From contig CAMYOC010000028.1 of the NCBI GenBank assembly GCA_947259915.1, forward strand, positions 1 to 64,000: 64,000 nucleotides of DNA. The letters run 5' to 3'. Positions 16,938 to 25,203 of this stretch are shown here, one piece after another. The stretch is from an uncultured Gammaproteobacteria bacterium. Its GTDB lineage: Bacteria > Pseudomonadota > Gammaproteobacteria > Steroidobacterales > XN24. The translations under genes and the position numbers were made by a program. Position 1 is the first letter of the stretch, and each line of letters opens with the position of its first letter. The notes under the pieces were generated by a model, which was not told the origin of the DNA, ran no database searches, and saw only the letters and a list, made by a program, of their open reading frames with translations.

Positions 16938-17902
16938 GGCGCCGTCTCCAGATCCGGGAAGCTGACCTCGACCGGAAGCCCGGCCGGCAGTCCAGCCGCG
17001 TCCTCGCCGAGGAGATCGATCTCGGCCACATAGGCGAGACGGCTGCGGTCACGCTCGGTCAAGGAAAAATACGGCGTAAACGCGGCCTCGGACGAGACCG
17101 TGCGGACGCGGCCTGCGAACTGCCGCGGGAGGCCGTCGGCGCGGATCTGCGCATCCATCCCCACCCGCACCCTGGCCCGCAACGGTTCGGGTACGTAAAC
17201 CCGCGCGTAAGCGCCCTTGCCGGTGAGCAACACCATCACTGTCGCGCCGGCCGGGGGGCGGTCACCTTGCTTGTAGGGGATGGTATCCACCAGACCCGCG
17301 ACCGGCGCGCGCAGCCCGAGCCGCTCCAGCGCCAGCGTTTGATCAGCCAGCGCCGCGCCTGCCTCTTCGAGAGAGGCCCGGGCCTGCTCCAGTTCTTCGA
17401 TCGTGGTGCCGGTCAGACGCTCGCGCAATAGCGCAGCGGTGTCGTCCCGGTCAGCCCGCGACTGATCGCGCCGCGCCCTGACCTGATCCAGATCCGATTC
17501 ACTCAGCAGTTCCTGCTCGAAAAGTTCCCGGGTACGACGCAGCGTCTTTTCATCGGCAAGCAATGTGGCCTCGGCACCCTCCAGCCTGGCCCTCGCGCTA
17601 TCGATCTCCTCGGCACGTGGACCCCGCTGCAATTCGGCCAGTCGTTGTGCGGCACGCGCTTCAGCCGCCCGGGCTTGCCCGACGCGGGCCTGCAGCCTCT
17701 CCGGATCCTGGCTGGCGAGCAGCTGCCCGGCCTCCACCTGATCGCCTTCCCGGACGTGAATCTCGATAAGAATCTCGCGGGCCTCGGCGGACACTTCGAT
17801 CCGGTCTCGCTCCAGCGTCCCGACCAGCGGCAAGGGTGAGTCTGCATTGTCGCAGCCGGCGATCAGACCGAGTGCGCAAACCACTGTGTACCAGCGTGTC
17901 AT
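16934..17902 (-). CDS. HlyD/AcrA-like periplasmic adaptor lipoprotein
   Basis: The 322-residue membrane-fusion protein has a signal sequence ending in lipobox LIAGC (Cys17). It then has a split lipoyl domain around a long coiled-coil hairpin at about 70-195 (repeats of RAxL and QARA, AEARAAQRLAELQRGP). APVAGLVDTIPYKQGDRPPAG is the second lipoyl half, followed by a beta-barrel. It would bridge the inner-membrane ABC permease to an outer-membrane channel such as TolC, which is not encoded here. ATG 17902 overlaps the TetR stop as ATGA; the frame is open further upstream, but that region encodes TetR. Confidence 0.86.
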   Translation of the reverse strand: MTRWYTVVCALGLIAGCDNADSPLPLVGTLERDRIEVSAEAREILIEIHVREGDQVEAGQLLASQDPERLQARVGQARAAEARAAQRLAELQRGPRAEEIDSARARLEGAEATLLADEKTLRRTRELFEQELLSESDLDQVRARRDQSRADRDDTAALLRERLTGTTIEELEQARASLEEAGAALADQTLALERLGLRAPVAGLVDTIPYKQGDRPPAGATVMVLLTGKGAYARVYVPEPLRARVRVGMDAQIRADGLPRQFAGRVRTVSSEAAFTPYFSLTERDRSRLAYVAEIDLLGEDAAGLPAGLPVEVSFPDLETAP

Positions 17903-18555
17903 GCGCCAGCTCCGCGTTGAATCAGCCCGACCGCAAACGATTCCCAGCGGCCAAGAAAATCCTCGTCCACAGTCGCCGGTACGACCTGCTCCAGCATCGG
18001 CCGCGCCAGAAAAGGAAACACGCACAGACTCATCACAGCGATCATCGCCATCTCCGGGTCCACATCCGCTCGCACCCGGCCCGCTTGTCGCTCCCGTGCC
18101 ATCACTCCGCCGAGCATCTGTCTGGCGCGGCTGGCGAATCGATCCACGTAATGCCGCCGGAACGCTTCGCCACCTTCCTGGATCTCGCGGAAGACCAGCG
18201 GCGGCAACCACGGGTTGGCCTCGAACATGGCCAGGTAGGCGTGCATAAAATCAGCGACCGTCAGCGGTGACCCGGCCCGGCCGGCCCGGGCCTCCAGCTT
18301 GTCGAGGACGGGCGGGATCACCTCCTCGAGCAGGGCGCGATAGAGTCCATGCTTGTCGCCGAAGTAATAGTGGATCATGGCCGGCGTGGTCTCAGCCTCG
18401 GCTGCCAGCTGCCGGGTGGAAACCGCATCGAAACCAAAGCGGGTAAACAGGTCGCGGGCCGCAGCCAGCAGCTGGGCGCGCACATCTCTGGGGTCATCGG
18501 CGCTGGGCCGGCCGCCGCGCCGGATCACCATTTTGGCTGATTCCCGGTCAGTCAT
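17899..18555 (-). CDS. TetR-family repressor of the efflux operon
   Basis: The 218-residue regulator has a TetR helix-turn-helix at about 27-70 (AARDLFTRFGFDAVSTRQLAAEAET and IHYYFGDKHGLYRALL) and a variable ligand-binding C-terminus with a hydrophobic MIAVMSLCVFPFLA helix. The C-terminal pattern is like CecR/YbiH-type regulators that control YbhFSR pumps. It is the first gene of a four-gene run in which every gene overlaps the next by 4 bp. A 26-bp perfect palindrome ends 8 bp upstream of its start, so it very likely represses itself and the pump. Confidence 0.88.
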   Translation of the reverse strand: MTDRESAKMVIRRGGRPSADDPRDVRAQLLAAARDLFTRFGFDAVSTRQLAAEAETTPAMIHYYFGDKHGLYRALLEEVIPPVLDKLEARAGRAGSPLTVADFMHAYLAMFEANPWLPPLVFREIQEGGEAFRRHYVDRFASRARQMLGGVMARERQAGRVRADVDPEMAMIAVMSLCVFPFLARPMLEQVVPATVDEDFLGRWESFAVGLIQRGAGA

Positions 18556-18562
18556 CGCATCT

Positions 18563-18588
18563 TATTTAATCAAACGTTTGATTAAATA
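18563..18588. promoter_or_regulatory. 26-bp perfect palindromic operator of the TetR efflux operon
   Basis: Positions 18563-18588 form an uninterrupted palindrome; the half-site is TATTTAATCAAAC and the other half is its exact complement. It lies just before the TetR start (18555) in a sharply AT-rich island. Size and position fit a TetR dimer-pair operator, so binding would block transcription of the regulator and the HlyD/ATPase/permease genes. The sulfotransferase-like gene at 18663 reads away from it and could share control. Confidence 0.8.
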
Positions 18589-18662
18589 TCAATAAACAAG
18601 GCGGAGCCTGGTGTGGCCGCGGGCTTGCGACGCCCCGGGTCGGGGGGCTATGTTCGCCCATC

Positions 18663-19415
18663 GTGATCGATTCCAGTCATCGCCCACCCCGCCTGATCCA
18701 GATGTGGTCAGGGCCCCGCAATGTATCCACGGCGGTGATGTACAGCTTCGCCCAGCGGCCGGATACCGCGGTCATCGACGAACCCCTCTATGGCCATTAC
18801 CTGCGGCTCACCGGCGCCCCTCATCCCGGCCGTGACGAGGTGCTGGCCGCCATGGAACTCGACGGACACCGGGTGATGGCGGAGCTGCGCCGATACGCTG
18901 CTGGCAAGCCCATCCTGTTCGCCAAACAGATGGCCCATCACCTGACCGGCATCGACTATGAGTTGTTACGAGATGCGGAGCATTTTCTGCTGATCAGGGA
19001 CCCGATCGAGATGCTGCCGTCGCTATCGAAGGTGTTGCCGACACCCCGCCTCGAGGATACCGGTCTGGTCGGTCAGGTGGAGTTGCTCGAGACGCTGCAG
19101 GCGTTTGGCCAGGACCCGTTCTGTATCGACGCACGGGAATTATTGAACGACCCGGCCACGATCCTGACGCGGGCTTGTGCCCGTCTCGATCTCGAGTTTC
19201 TCCCCTGCATGTTGGAGTGGCCACCGGGTCCCAGGCCGGAAGATGGCGTGTGGGCGCCGCACTGGTATGCCAACGTGCACCGGTCCCGCGGCTTCGCGCC
19301 GTGGCGGGCGCCGCCGGATACATTCCCCAGCGCATTGCGGCCGCTGCTGGATCAATGCCGACCTTACTATCAACAACTGTTTGCCCGCGCGCTCCGCGCC
19401 GGAGGAACGCCATGA
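18663..19415 (+). CDS. Sulfotransferase-like P-loop protein
   Basis: This 250-residue protein has the N-terminal IQMWSGPRNVSTAVMYSFA loop, the PAPS 5'-phosphate-binding element of sulfotransferase folds, then FAKQMAHHL and HFLLIRDPIEMLPS, which fits the 3'-phosphate-binding region (RDP). The C-terminus LEWPPGPRPEDGVWAPHWYANVHRSRGF is typical of a bacterial family often annotated as branched-chain aminotransferase-like because it sits beside or is fused to an aminotransferase. The GTG start has little ribosome site. The next gene, a class IV aminotransferase, overlaps by 4 bp. The substrate is unknown; a joint pathway on an amino-acid-derived compound is inferred. Confidence 0.75.
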   Translation: MIDSSHRPPRLIQMWSGPRNVSTAVMYSFAQRPDTAVIDEPLYGHYLRLTGAPHPGRDEVLAAMELDGHRVMAELRRYAAGKPILFAKQMAHHLTGIDYELLRDAEHFLLIRDPIEMLPSLSKVLPTPRLEDTGLVGQVELLETLQAFGQDPFCIDARELLNDPATILTRACARLDLEFLPCMLEWPPGPRPEDGVWAPHWYANVHRSRGFAPWRAPPDTFPSALRPLLDQCRPYYQQLFARALRAGGTP

Positions 19416-20317
19416 GCAAGATGGAGCCCGATCCAAGGAACGCCGGGATAATGGTCCATGTCGGCGGCAGCTTGCTGCCCCGCGATCAGGCAAGGGTCTC
19501 GGTGTTTGACAGCTCGGTCCAGGGCGGGGACGCGGTCTGGGAGGGTTTGCGCATTTACGACGGCCGCATCGCCGAACTGGATGCGCATCTGGACCGCTTG
19601 CTCGACTCCGCCCACGCGCTCGCCTTCACCGGCGTGCCGGAGCGCAACGAGATCCGCGCGGCCCTGTTTGCCACACTGGAAGCCAACGGCATGCGTGACG
19701 GGGCCCATGTCAGATTGACCCTGACCCGCGGCGAGAAAATCACGTCCGGGATGAATCCGCGCCTCAACCGGGCGGGCCCGTGTCTTATCGTGCTCGCCGA
19801 ATGGAAGCCACCGGTCTATGGCGATGCGGGCATCCGCCTGATCACCGCCACCACCCGACGCAACGCAGCGCAATGTCTTGATTCAAAGATCCATCACAAC
19901 AATCTGTTGAACAACATCCTGGCCTGCATCGAAGCCAATGTCGCCGGCGTCGACAGCGCACTGATGCTCGATGTCGCGGGCTTTGTCTCCGAAACCAACG
20001 ACACGAATATCTTTGCCGTCCGGCGCGGCCAGGTGATCACGCCCCACGCCGACAGTTGTCTGCCCGGCATCACCCGCGGCCTTGTGCTCCGGCTCTGCGC
20101 CCAACACGACATCCCGGCGACGGAACGGAATCTGTCATTGAGCGAGATGTATACCGCGGATGAGGTCTTCACCACCGGCACCATGGGAGAGTTGACCCCG
20201 GTGCTGGAGATCGACGGCCGGCGGATCGGGCACGGCCAACGCGGGCCGATGACCGAGAGATTGATGGAACTGTACGGTCACTGGGTGCGCAGCCATGGCG
20301 CGCCGTTGCCGTTCTGA
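19412..20317 (+). CDS. Class IV PLP aminotransferase (BCAT/D-amino-acid type)
   Basis: The 301-residue fold-type IV enzyme has the PLP lysine K159 in LDSKIHHNN, the glutamate E194 in SETNDTNIF, phosphate-binding TTGTMGEL near 255, and the N-terminal VFDSSVQGGDAVWEGLR. IlvE, D-amino-acid transaminase and aminodeoxychorismate lyase all share these; the fold alone does not fix the substrate. The ATG overlaps the sulfotransferase-like stop (ATGA), and GGAGG lies 7 bp upstream, so the two are translated together. The bacterial pair mirrors fused proteins known from some eukaryotes. No other branched-chain amino acid genes are nearby, so a role in ordinary leucine/valine synthesis is not supported by context. 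Confidence 0.85.
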   Translation: MSKMEPDPRNAGIMVHVGGSLLPRDQARVSVFDSSVQGGDAVWEGLRIYDGRIAELDAHLDRLLDSAHALAFTGVPERNEIRAALFATLEANGMRDGAHVRLTLTRGEKITSGMNPRLNRAGPCLIVLAEWKPPVYGDAGIRLITATTRRNAAQCLDSKIHHNNLLNNILACIEANVAGVDSALMLDVAGFVSETNDTNIFAVRRGQVITPHADSCLPGITRGLVLRLCAQHDIPATERNLSLSEMYTADEVFTTGTMGELTPVLEIDGRRIGHGQRGPMTERLMELYGHWVRSHGAPLPF

Positions 20318-20320
20318 GCC

Positions 20321-21532
20321 CTAGAGGCTTTTGAACACCCCGGTCTGGATCATCGCTTCGGCGGCTTCCTCGACCACCACCTGATTGCGGCCCTGTCGTT
20401 TTGCTGCGTAGAGCGACTGGTCCGCGAGCTGGATCACGCCCTCGAGGCTGCGCGCCGTTTCGGCCGGGTTGACCACGGCCACCCCCACGCTGATCGTAAC
20501 CGTCTGCGCGACCTTTGACGCCCGGTGTGGCAGACGCAGCCCGGCGACATGATTGCGCAGCCGTTCGGCGAGATCGGTTGCCGCCTCCAGGTCTACATCG
20601 AACAGTGCCACGATGAATTCCTCGCCACCGTAGCGACCGACAAAATCCAGCGGCCGGCGCGCGACTCGGGACACGGCTCCGGCGACCTTGCGCAGACATT
20701 CGTCACCCGCCTGATGGCCATGGTGGTCGTTATAGGCTTTGAAGAAGTCGATGTCCGCCAGCATCACGGTCAACGGGCTGCGTTGCCGTCTGGCGATGGC
20801 CCAGGCGCTCTCCAGATAACGATCGAACGCGCGACGATTGTAGAGCCCGGTGAGCCCGTCCTTTTCAACCATCTCCTCAAGCAGCTGACTCTCCAGATAG
20901 CGCAGACGCATCGCGTGCTCGAGCACATAGCTTCCGACCGCACAGATCACGTTGGTCGCCAGCAAGATCGCGACGCTATAGCCGAGCTGTCCCGGCGGTA
21001 TGCCGAGGAGGAACGCCCCGGCAGCATAGCCGGCAGCCATCAACAGACCGACCATCAAGGCTGTCTGCAAAAAGAGCCCTAGCGCGAAGAACACGAACAC
21101 GATCACCACAGGCAGACCGGCGAACGCGAGCTGGCGCAGCTCGGCGGGGAGCATCAGATTCAGCGCCACGTGAGACAGAGCGATGATGAGTGCCGTCACC
21201 AGGAGCACCCGGCGGAACAACCCTCGCTTGCCACTCAGGAAACTCAGCGCGATGGTGACGACAAAAGCCGGCGTCAGCAGACCGTAGCGGAGGCCATCCG
21301 CCAGTGGCGTAGATACGGAAGGAACGGCGACGCGTCCGAGCAGAAAGATCGCTGCGGACAGCAGAAACCCGATGATCAGGGTCACGCGCACGAACTTGCG
21401 ATTTCGCTCGAAGTGTTCGTCGCGGTAGGCGGGCTCCAGCTCCTTGCGGAACCGCAGCCAGGGGAAACCGGATTCCAGCTGCCGGGCAATGGCCGAATCG
21501 ACGCCGTGCTCGGCTGGACGCTTGGTGATCAT
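20321..21532 (-). CDS. Membrane diguanylate cyclase (six-helix sensor, GGEEF)
   Basis: This protein of about 403 residues has an N-terminal cytoplasmic segment, about six membrane helices at roughly 47-230, and a C-terminal GGDEF domain. The active site reads RYGGEEF, intact for c-di-GMP synthesis, and RPLD lies five residues before it, an intact inhibitory I-site. DIDFFKAYNDHHGHQAGDECL provides the metal-binding Asp. The start is set at ATG 21532; the open frame continues to 21619 without a better ribosome site. It is convergent with the aminotransferase gene. The signal sensed by the membrane part is unknown. Confidence 0.87.
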   Translation of the reverse strand: MITKRPAEHGVDSAIARQLESGFPWLRFRKELEPAYRDEHFERNRKFVRVTLIIGFLLSAAIFLLGRVAVPSVSTPLADGLRYGLLTPAFVVTIALSFLSGKRGLFRRVLLVTALIIALSHVALNLMLPAELRQLAFAGLPVVIVFVFFALGLFLQTALMVGLLMAAGYAAGAFLLGIPPGQLGYSVAILLATNVICAVGSYVLEHAMRLRYLESQLLEEMVEKDGLTGLYNRRAFDRYLESAWAIARRQRSPLTVMLADIDFFKAYNDHHGHQAGDECLRKVAGAVSRVARRPLDFVGRYGGEEFIVALFDVDLEAATDLAERLRNHVAGLRLPHRASKVAQTVTISVGVAVVNPAETARSLEGVIQLADQSLYAAKRQGRNQVVVEEAAEAMIQTGVFKSL

Positions 21533-21698
21533 CGGTGGCCCGCCATGCGACTTATATTGCCTCGACCCCTTATCCCCATCCCCCGGGACAGCAGCGCGAT
21601 CCTGGTCGACGCCCGGCAAGCCCCGCGAATCAAAGATGCTCCAGCTGAGCCGGATCCCGGCACGGAGAGGCTGGCTCGCGAATCCGCGCCTCGCTGAT

Positions 21699-22028
21699 TC
21701 ATCCCTCCGGCTTCAGGGTCCTTCCCTTGGCCTCAAACATGGCCTCTTGAGCAGACTTCCTGTCGGCCTCGATTTCGGCCCGGGTAAAGCACACGGTCCT
21801 CGACATATGTGAGCCGACCCGCTTCTCCCGACGGCAGACCAGCTCGTCGCCCTTGTTGCTCATCTGCGCGTTGTAGATCTCGGCCTTCTCCTCGGTCGTC
21901 ATCGCTGCCTTCTCGGCTTCGGTGAACTTCGGCGCATCTTGCAGATCCTTCGTCGCTTGCGACGTCGGCACCGCACACCCTCCAAGACCCAGCGTCAGTA
22001 ACACAACGCAAACAAACTTGTGACTCAT
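21699..22028 (-). CDS. Small predicted lipoprotein
   Basis: A 109-residue product starts at ATG 22028 with GGGGAG upstream. The signal sequence ends in lipobox LGLGGC (Cys18). The mature part is helical and charged (EAEKAAMTTEEKAEIYNAQ) and then has VCRREKRVGSHMSRTVCFTRAEIEADR with a cysteine pair that could form a disulfide, close to a short motif seen in other proteobacterial small lipoproteins. The function is unknown. It lies downstream of gshA on the same strand with a 170-bp gap that has no clear promoter. Confidence 0.75.
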   Translation of the reverse strand: MSHKFVCVVLLTLGLGGCAVPTSQATKDLQDAPKFTEAEKAAMTTEEKAEIYNAQMSNKGDELVCRREKRVGSHMSRTVCFTRAEIEADRKSAQEAMFEAKGRTLKPEG

Positions 22029-22200
22029 GATTAGCAGCTCCCCGGCACCCAGGTTTCGGTGTATCTGATACGCGAGTCTCCATCGTTCACCCGCAGGGGG
22101 CCTGTCGATGCTGCGCGTCGTTTGACGGAGTCTAGCAGTTCGATCAGGCCCGCCCAAAGGGTTTTTACCGCTGCGGATGGAGCGCGATGTGCCGCAACAA

Positions 22201-23769
22201 TCAGGCGCTGTCGAAATAACGCTGCAAGAACGCTTCGAAGGCGATGTCGTCTGAGGCTTCGATCCTGTGCTGCCGTTCGATGGACGCCAGTGCCTCGCGC
22301 TCGAAGGTCTCGGCCGTCTCGCCCTTGAGCTCGGGCAGCTGGAGGAAGTACTCCCGATGGTTCTTCGACAGCCGGGCCGCAAACTCGAAGAAACTCTCGC
22401 CGCTTAGCCGCAGCTCCTCGAGGATGCGGGCTGACGGCGTGCATGCCGGATCCAGTAACTTCTCGCGCTGCAGCGCAATGGCAGCCGTATAGGAACCGTC
22501 CCCATCCACATCGAGCAGTTCGCAGATCGGGCTCATGGCCGCCACGATCTCCTTGCCCCATTCGCAGACTCCGCGGGAGCGATCACCGGCATCCAGCCTC
22601 AGCCCGGGATCGCGGCCCTGCTGCGCCACCCACAGATGGTTCGAGTCGCAGCGAGCCTCCTCCTCTGCGTCCATCGGCGGGCTCTCCATCAACAGACACA
22701 TCAGCAGGAAAGCCTCCAGGAAACGCATTTCGTTCTGATTGATACCCGCCGGATCCGACGGACTGACGTCCAGAGCCCGCACCTCGACATAAGAGACGCC
22801 GCGCCGGCGCAGCGCACCGGCCGGACGCTCACCGGAGCGGGCCACCTGCTTGGGCCGGATAAAGCCGTAGTACTCGTTCTCGATCTGCAGCATCGAGGTA
22901 CTCAGCTGCCGCCACTCGCCATCCACCAGCGTGCCGATGCGCTCGTATGCGGGAAACGAGGTGTGGATTGCCTGGTCGAGACCGGCCAGATATTCGTCGA
23001 GCGCGTTCATCGACAGACCGATACCGGATTGATTGGAGTTCCTGTAACCGACCCCGCTCATGCGCAGCGTGGTGGCGTGCGGTCCATAGGCGGTGGTGGC
23101 ATCCAGGTCCGGCAGCCCGGTCTCCCGACCAAGAAAAAACGACTTGCACACCGCCGGCGAAGCGCCGAACAGATAGAGCACAAGCCATCCCAGGCGCCGG
23201 TAGTTGCGCAACAAATCGAAATACTGCCGATCGCGGAGTTGTCGTAGCTCCCCACCGTGACCGAGTATCTCGCCAAGAACCGGCCACAGCTCGTCCGGCA
23301 CCGAATAATTGAAATGCACACCGGCGATGGCCTGCATGACCCGGCCGTAGCGATAACTCAGTCCGCGGCGATAGATCTCCTTCATGCGTCCCGCGTTGGA
23401 GCTGCCGAACTTGGCGATGGGGACGCTCTCCTCCGACTTCACGGCGCACGGCATGCTGGTCGCCCACAGCATCTCTTCACCGATATTGCGGATCACGAAT
23501 TGATGCAGATTGCAGAGAAAACTGAGGGTCTCCCAGTTGTTGTCGAACGGTGGCGTGACCAGCTCGGGCAAAGCCTCCGAGAAATCCGTCGTCACCCAGG
23601 GGTTGGTGAGTGCCGAGCCGAGGGCAGCCGGATGGGGCAGGCGAGAAATCTGGCCCGCCTGATCGACGCGCAGGGACTCTTTCTCAACGCCGCGGAGCCC
23701 GTTGCGCAGCACGACAGAGTCTGCGCTGGCGAGAATCCTGTCAAGACGTTGTTGCAGAACACGGAACAT
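22201..23769 (-). CDS. gshA: Glutamate-cysteine ligase, proteobacterial type 1
   Basis: The 522-residue enzyme joins glutamate and cysteine, the first and limiting step of glutathione synthesis in the cytoplasm. It has the type 1 hallmarks: GVEKESLRVDQ, TDFSEALPELVTPP, FGSSNAGRMKEIYRRGLSYRYGR, GVHFNYS, SVDEGYL-like GIGLSMNALDEYLAG, and YVEVRALDVSP. Length fits the E. coli enzyme. It starts at ATG 23769. GshB is not in the window. With cysB, cysK and a gamma-lyase family gene, this region handles much of the thiol metabolism. Confidence 0.95.
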   Translation of the reverse strand: MFRVLQQRLDRILASADSVVLRNGLRGVEKESLRVDQAGQISRLPHPAALGSALTNPWVTTDFSEALPELVTPPFDNNWETLSFLCNLHQFVIRNIGEEMLWATSMPCAVKSEESVPIAKFGSSNAGRMKEIYRRGLSYRYGRVMQAIAGVHFNYSVPDELWPVLGEILGHGGELRQLRDRQYFDLLRNYRRLGWLVLYLFGASPAVCKSFFLGRETGLPDLDATTAYGPHATTLRMSGVGYRNSNQSGIGLSMNALDEYLAGLDQAIHTSFPAYERIGTLVDGEWRQLSTSMLQIENEYYGFIRPKQVARSGERPAGALRRRGVSYVEVRALDVSPSDPAGINQNEMRFLEAFLLMCLLMESPPMDAEEEARCDSNHLWVAQQGRDPGLRLDAGDRSRGVCEWGKEIVAAMSPICELLDVDGDGSYTAAIALQREKLLDPACTPSARILEELRLSGESFFEFAARLSKNHREYFLQLPELKGETAETFEREALASIERQHRIEASDDIAFEAFLQRYFDSA

Positions 23770-23868
23770 GCAGCCCCCAAGCCGGATCAGCCGGTGCCGA
23801 GCCAGCGTGTCGGACGATGATAAGACCTGTCCCGCGTGACCGTGACAGACCTGCGGATCAGCACCGGA

Positions 23869-24699
23869 TTATACGTTGCAGTCGGGCTGGCATACGGGGC
23901 AATGGTAGGCGCGCCGACCGCCGACCGTGGATCGCTGGATGGAAACGCCACATTGATAACATGCCTCGCCGGCGCGTCCGAATACTTTGAACCGCAGTGC
24001 CTCACGCGGGATCCCGCGCTGCCGAAGCCGTCTGACCAGCGCCGGATCGTTGGTTATACCGCCCGTGCGGTAGGACCGTCGCGGCAGATAAAGTATCGCC
24101 TGTGCCAGCGCCGTCAGCTGATTGTCCGAGCAGTCAATCGGCCGGTGCGCGGGATGCACGCCCGCCGCATACAGGATCTCGCTGCGCAGATAATTGCCGA
24201 GACCGGCAAAAAAGCCCTGGTCGAGCAACAGACCTGCCAGCGCGCGGCGCCGGTAGCGCGCATCCAGCAGACGCGCCCTGACCCGAGCTGGCCGCAGATC
24301 GGGGTGCAACGGGTCCGGGCCGAGACCGGCAAGCCGGTGATCGCTGCTGATCGCCTCCTCCGGGATCACATCAATGGCGGACGCGCTGTACAACAACGCC
24401 GAGTGGCTCCGGGTATGCAGCGCGAGACGCAGGCTCCGGCCGGTGTCAGGCAATTGATCGCGCGGCCGCACGAACCAGCGCCCATAGAGCTGGTTGTGGC
24501 TATAAATGCGGGTGCCGTCGTCGAAACGGATCAGCATGTGTTTGCCGACGGTGTCGACCGCCGCGACGGCCTCGCCGCGGAGCCGTTCGCACCAGGGGCG
24601 CAGCACATCAAAGGCAAAAAACACCGACTGCAGGCGCCTCCCGGCGAGCGCCTTTTGTATACGATCCGCGGCGCGACGGATCTCTGGTCCTTCCGGCAT
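23869..24699 (-). CDS. nei: Endonuclease VIII-type DNA glycosylase
   Basis: The 276-residue protein starts MPEGPEIRRAADRI; after Met removal the N-terminal Pro2 is the catalytic nucleophile and E3 helps. VGKHMLIRF provides the conserved lysine, GNYLRSEIL is the helix-two-turn-helix, and C-x2-C...C-x2-C at the end (CYQCG and CPVCQ) is the zinc finger. It removes oxidised pyrimidines and cuts the abasic site. RRAAD after GPEI favours Nei over MutM. It follows a DUF962 gene by 6 bp on the same strand, so the two are probably cotranscribed. Confidence 0.92.
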   Translation of the reverse strand: MPEGPEIRRAADRIQKALAGRRLQSVFFAFDVLRPWCERLRGEAVAAVDTVGKHMLIRFDDGTRIYSHNQLYGRWFVRPRDQLPDTGRSLRLALHTRSHSALLYSASAIDVIPEEAISSDHRLAGLGPDPLHPDLRPARVRARLLDARYRRRALAGLLLDQGFFAGLGNYLRSEILYAAGVHPAHRPIDCSDNQLTALAQAILYLPRRSYRTGGITNDPALVRRLRQRGIPREALRFKVFGRAGEACYQCGVSIQRSTVGGRRAYHCPVCQPDCNV

Positions 24700-24705
24700 G
24701 CGCGG

Positions 24706-25011
24706 CTACAGACGGATACGCCCGGTCAGCATGTCACGGAACATCACAAAATCACCGATCAGGCTGTAGAGCGGATATTTGAAGGTGGCCGGTTTGTTGT
24801 GTTCGAAAAAGAAGTGTCCGACCCAGGCGAAGCCGTAGCCGACCACAGGCAAGAGCCACAACAGATTCCAGCTACCGGTCAATGCGGCGCTCACTGCGAC
24901 CACGCCCAACATAAGGGTACCGGCGAAGTGCAGACGTCGACAGGTCCTGTCACTGTGCTGCGACAGATAGAATGGATAAAATTCGCTGAAGCTGCGGAAT
25001 TCAGCGCTCAT
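24706..25011 (-). CDS. DUF962/Mpo1-like membrane protein
   Basis: This 101-residue protein has two or three hydrophobic helices and the family motif FYLSQHSDRTCRRLHFAGT, then GYGFAWVGHFFFEHNKPATFKYP. Conserved histidines in H-x4-C-x3-H-x3-G and GH-x3-EHNKP match DUF962, related to yeast Mpo1, an iron-dependent dioxygenase that shortens 2-hydroxy fatty acids. By homology it may act on 2-hydroxy fatty acids in the inner membrane; that is not proven for bacterial members. ATG 25011 has GGAGG 7 bp upstream; a longer in-frame start at 25041 has none. It leads the operon with nei. Confidence 0.85.
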   Translation of the reverse strand: MSAEFRSFSEFYPFYLSQHSDRTCRRLHFAGTLMLGVVAVSAALTGSWNLLWLLPVVGYGFAWVGHFFFEHNKPATFKYPLYSLIGDFVMFRDMLTGRIRL

Positions 25012-25203
25012 GACCACACCTCCGGGTTGACTGGAACACAACGGGGATTCTGCCTGAGTGCCGCATCTCGGTCATACATCGACGCCGGGTGTGACAAAAT
25101 ACGGCGGCTGGGCGACACTGCCTGCCCATGGCAATGATCCGGCCCTGGCTGATGGACGCGCGTCTGGACCGCAGGCCGCGGCTCATGGTTGTTTGATCAA
25201 GAC

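Noticed and set aside
16934-18211. A long HlyD reading starting at 18211
   Set aside because: The first 100 codons are out-of-frame TetR sequence. The lipoprotein signal at 17902 with an ATGA overlap is a much better start.
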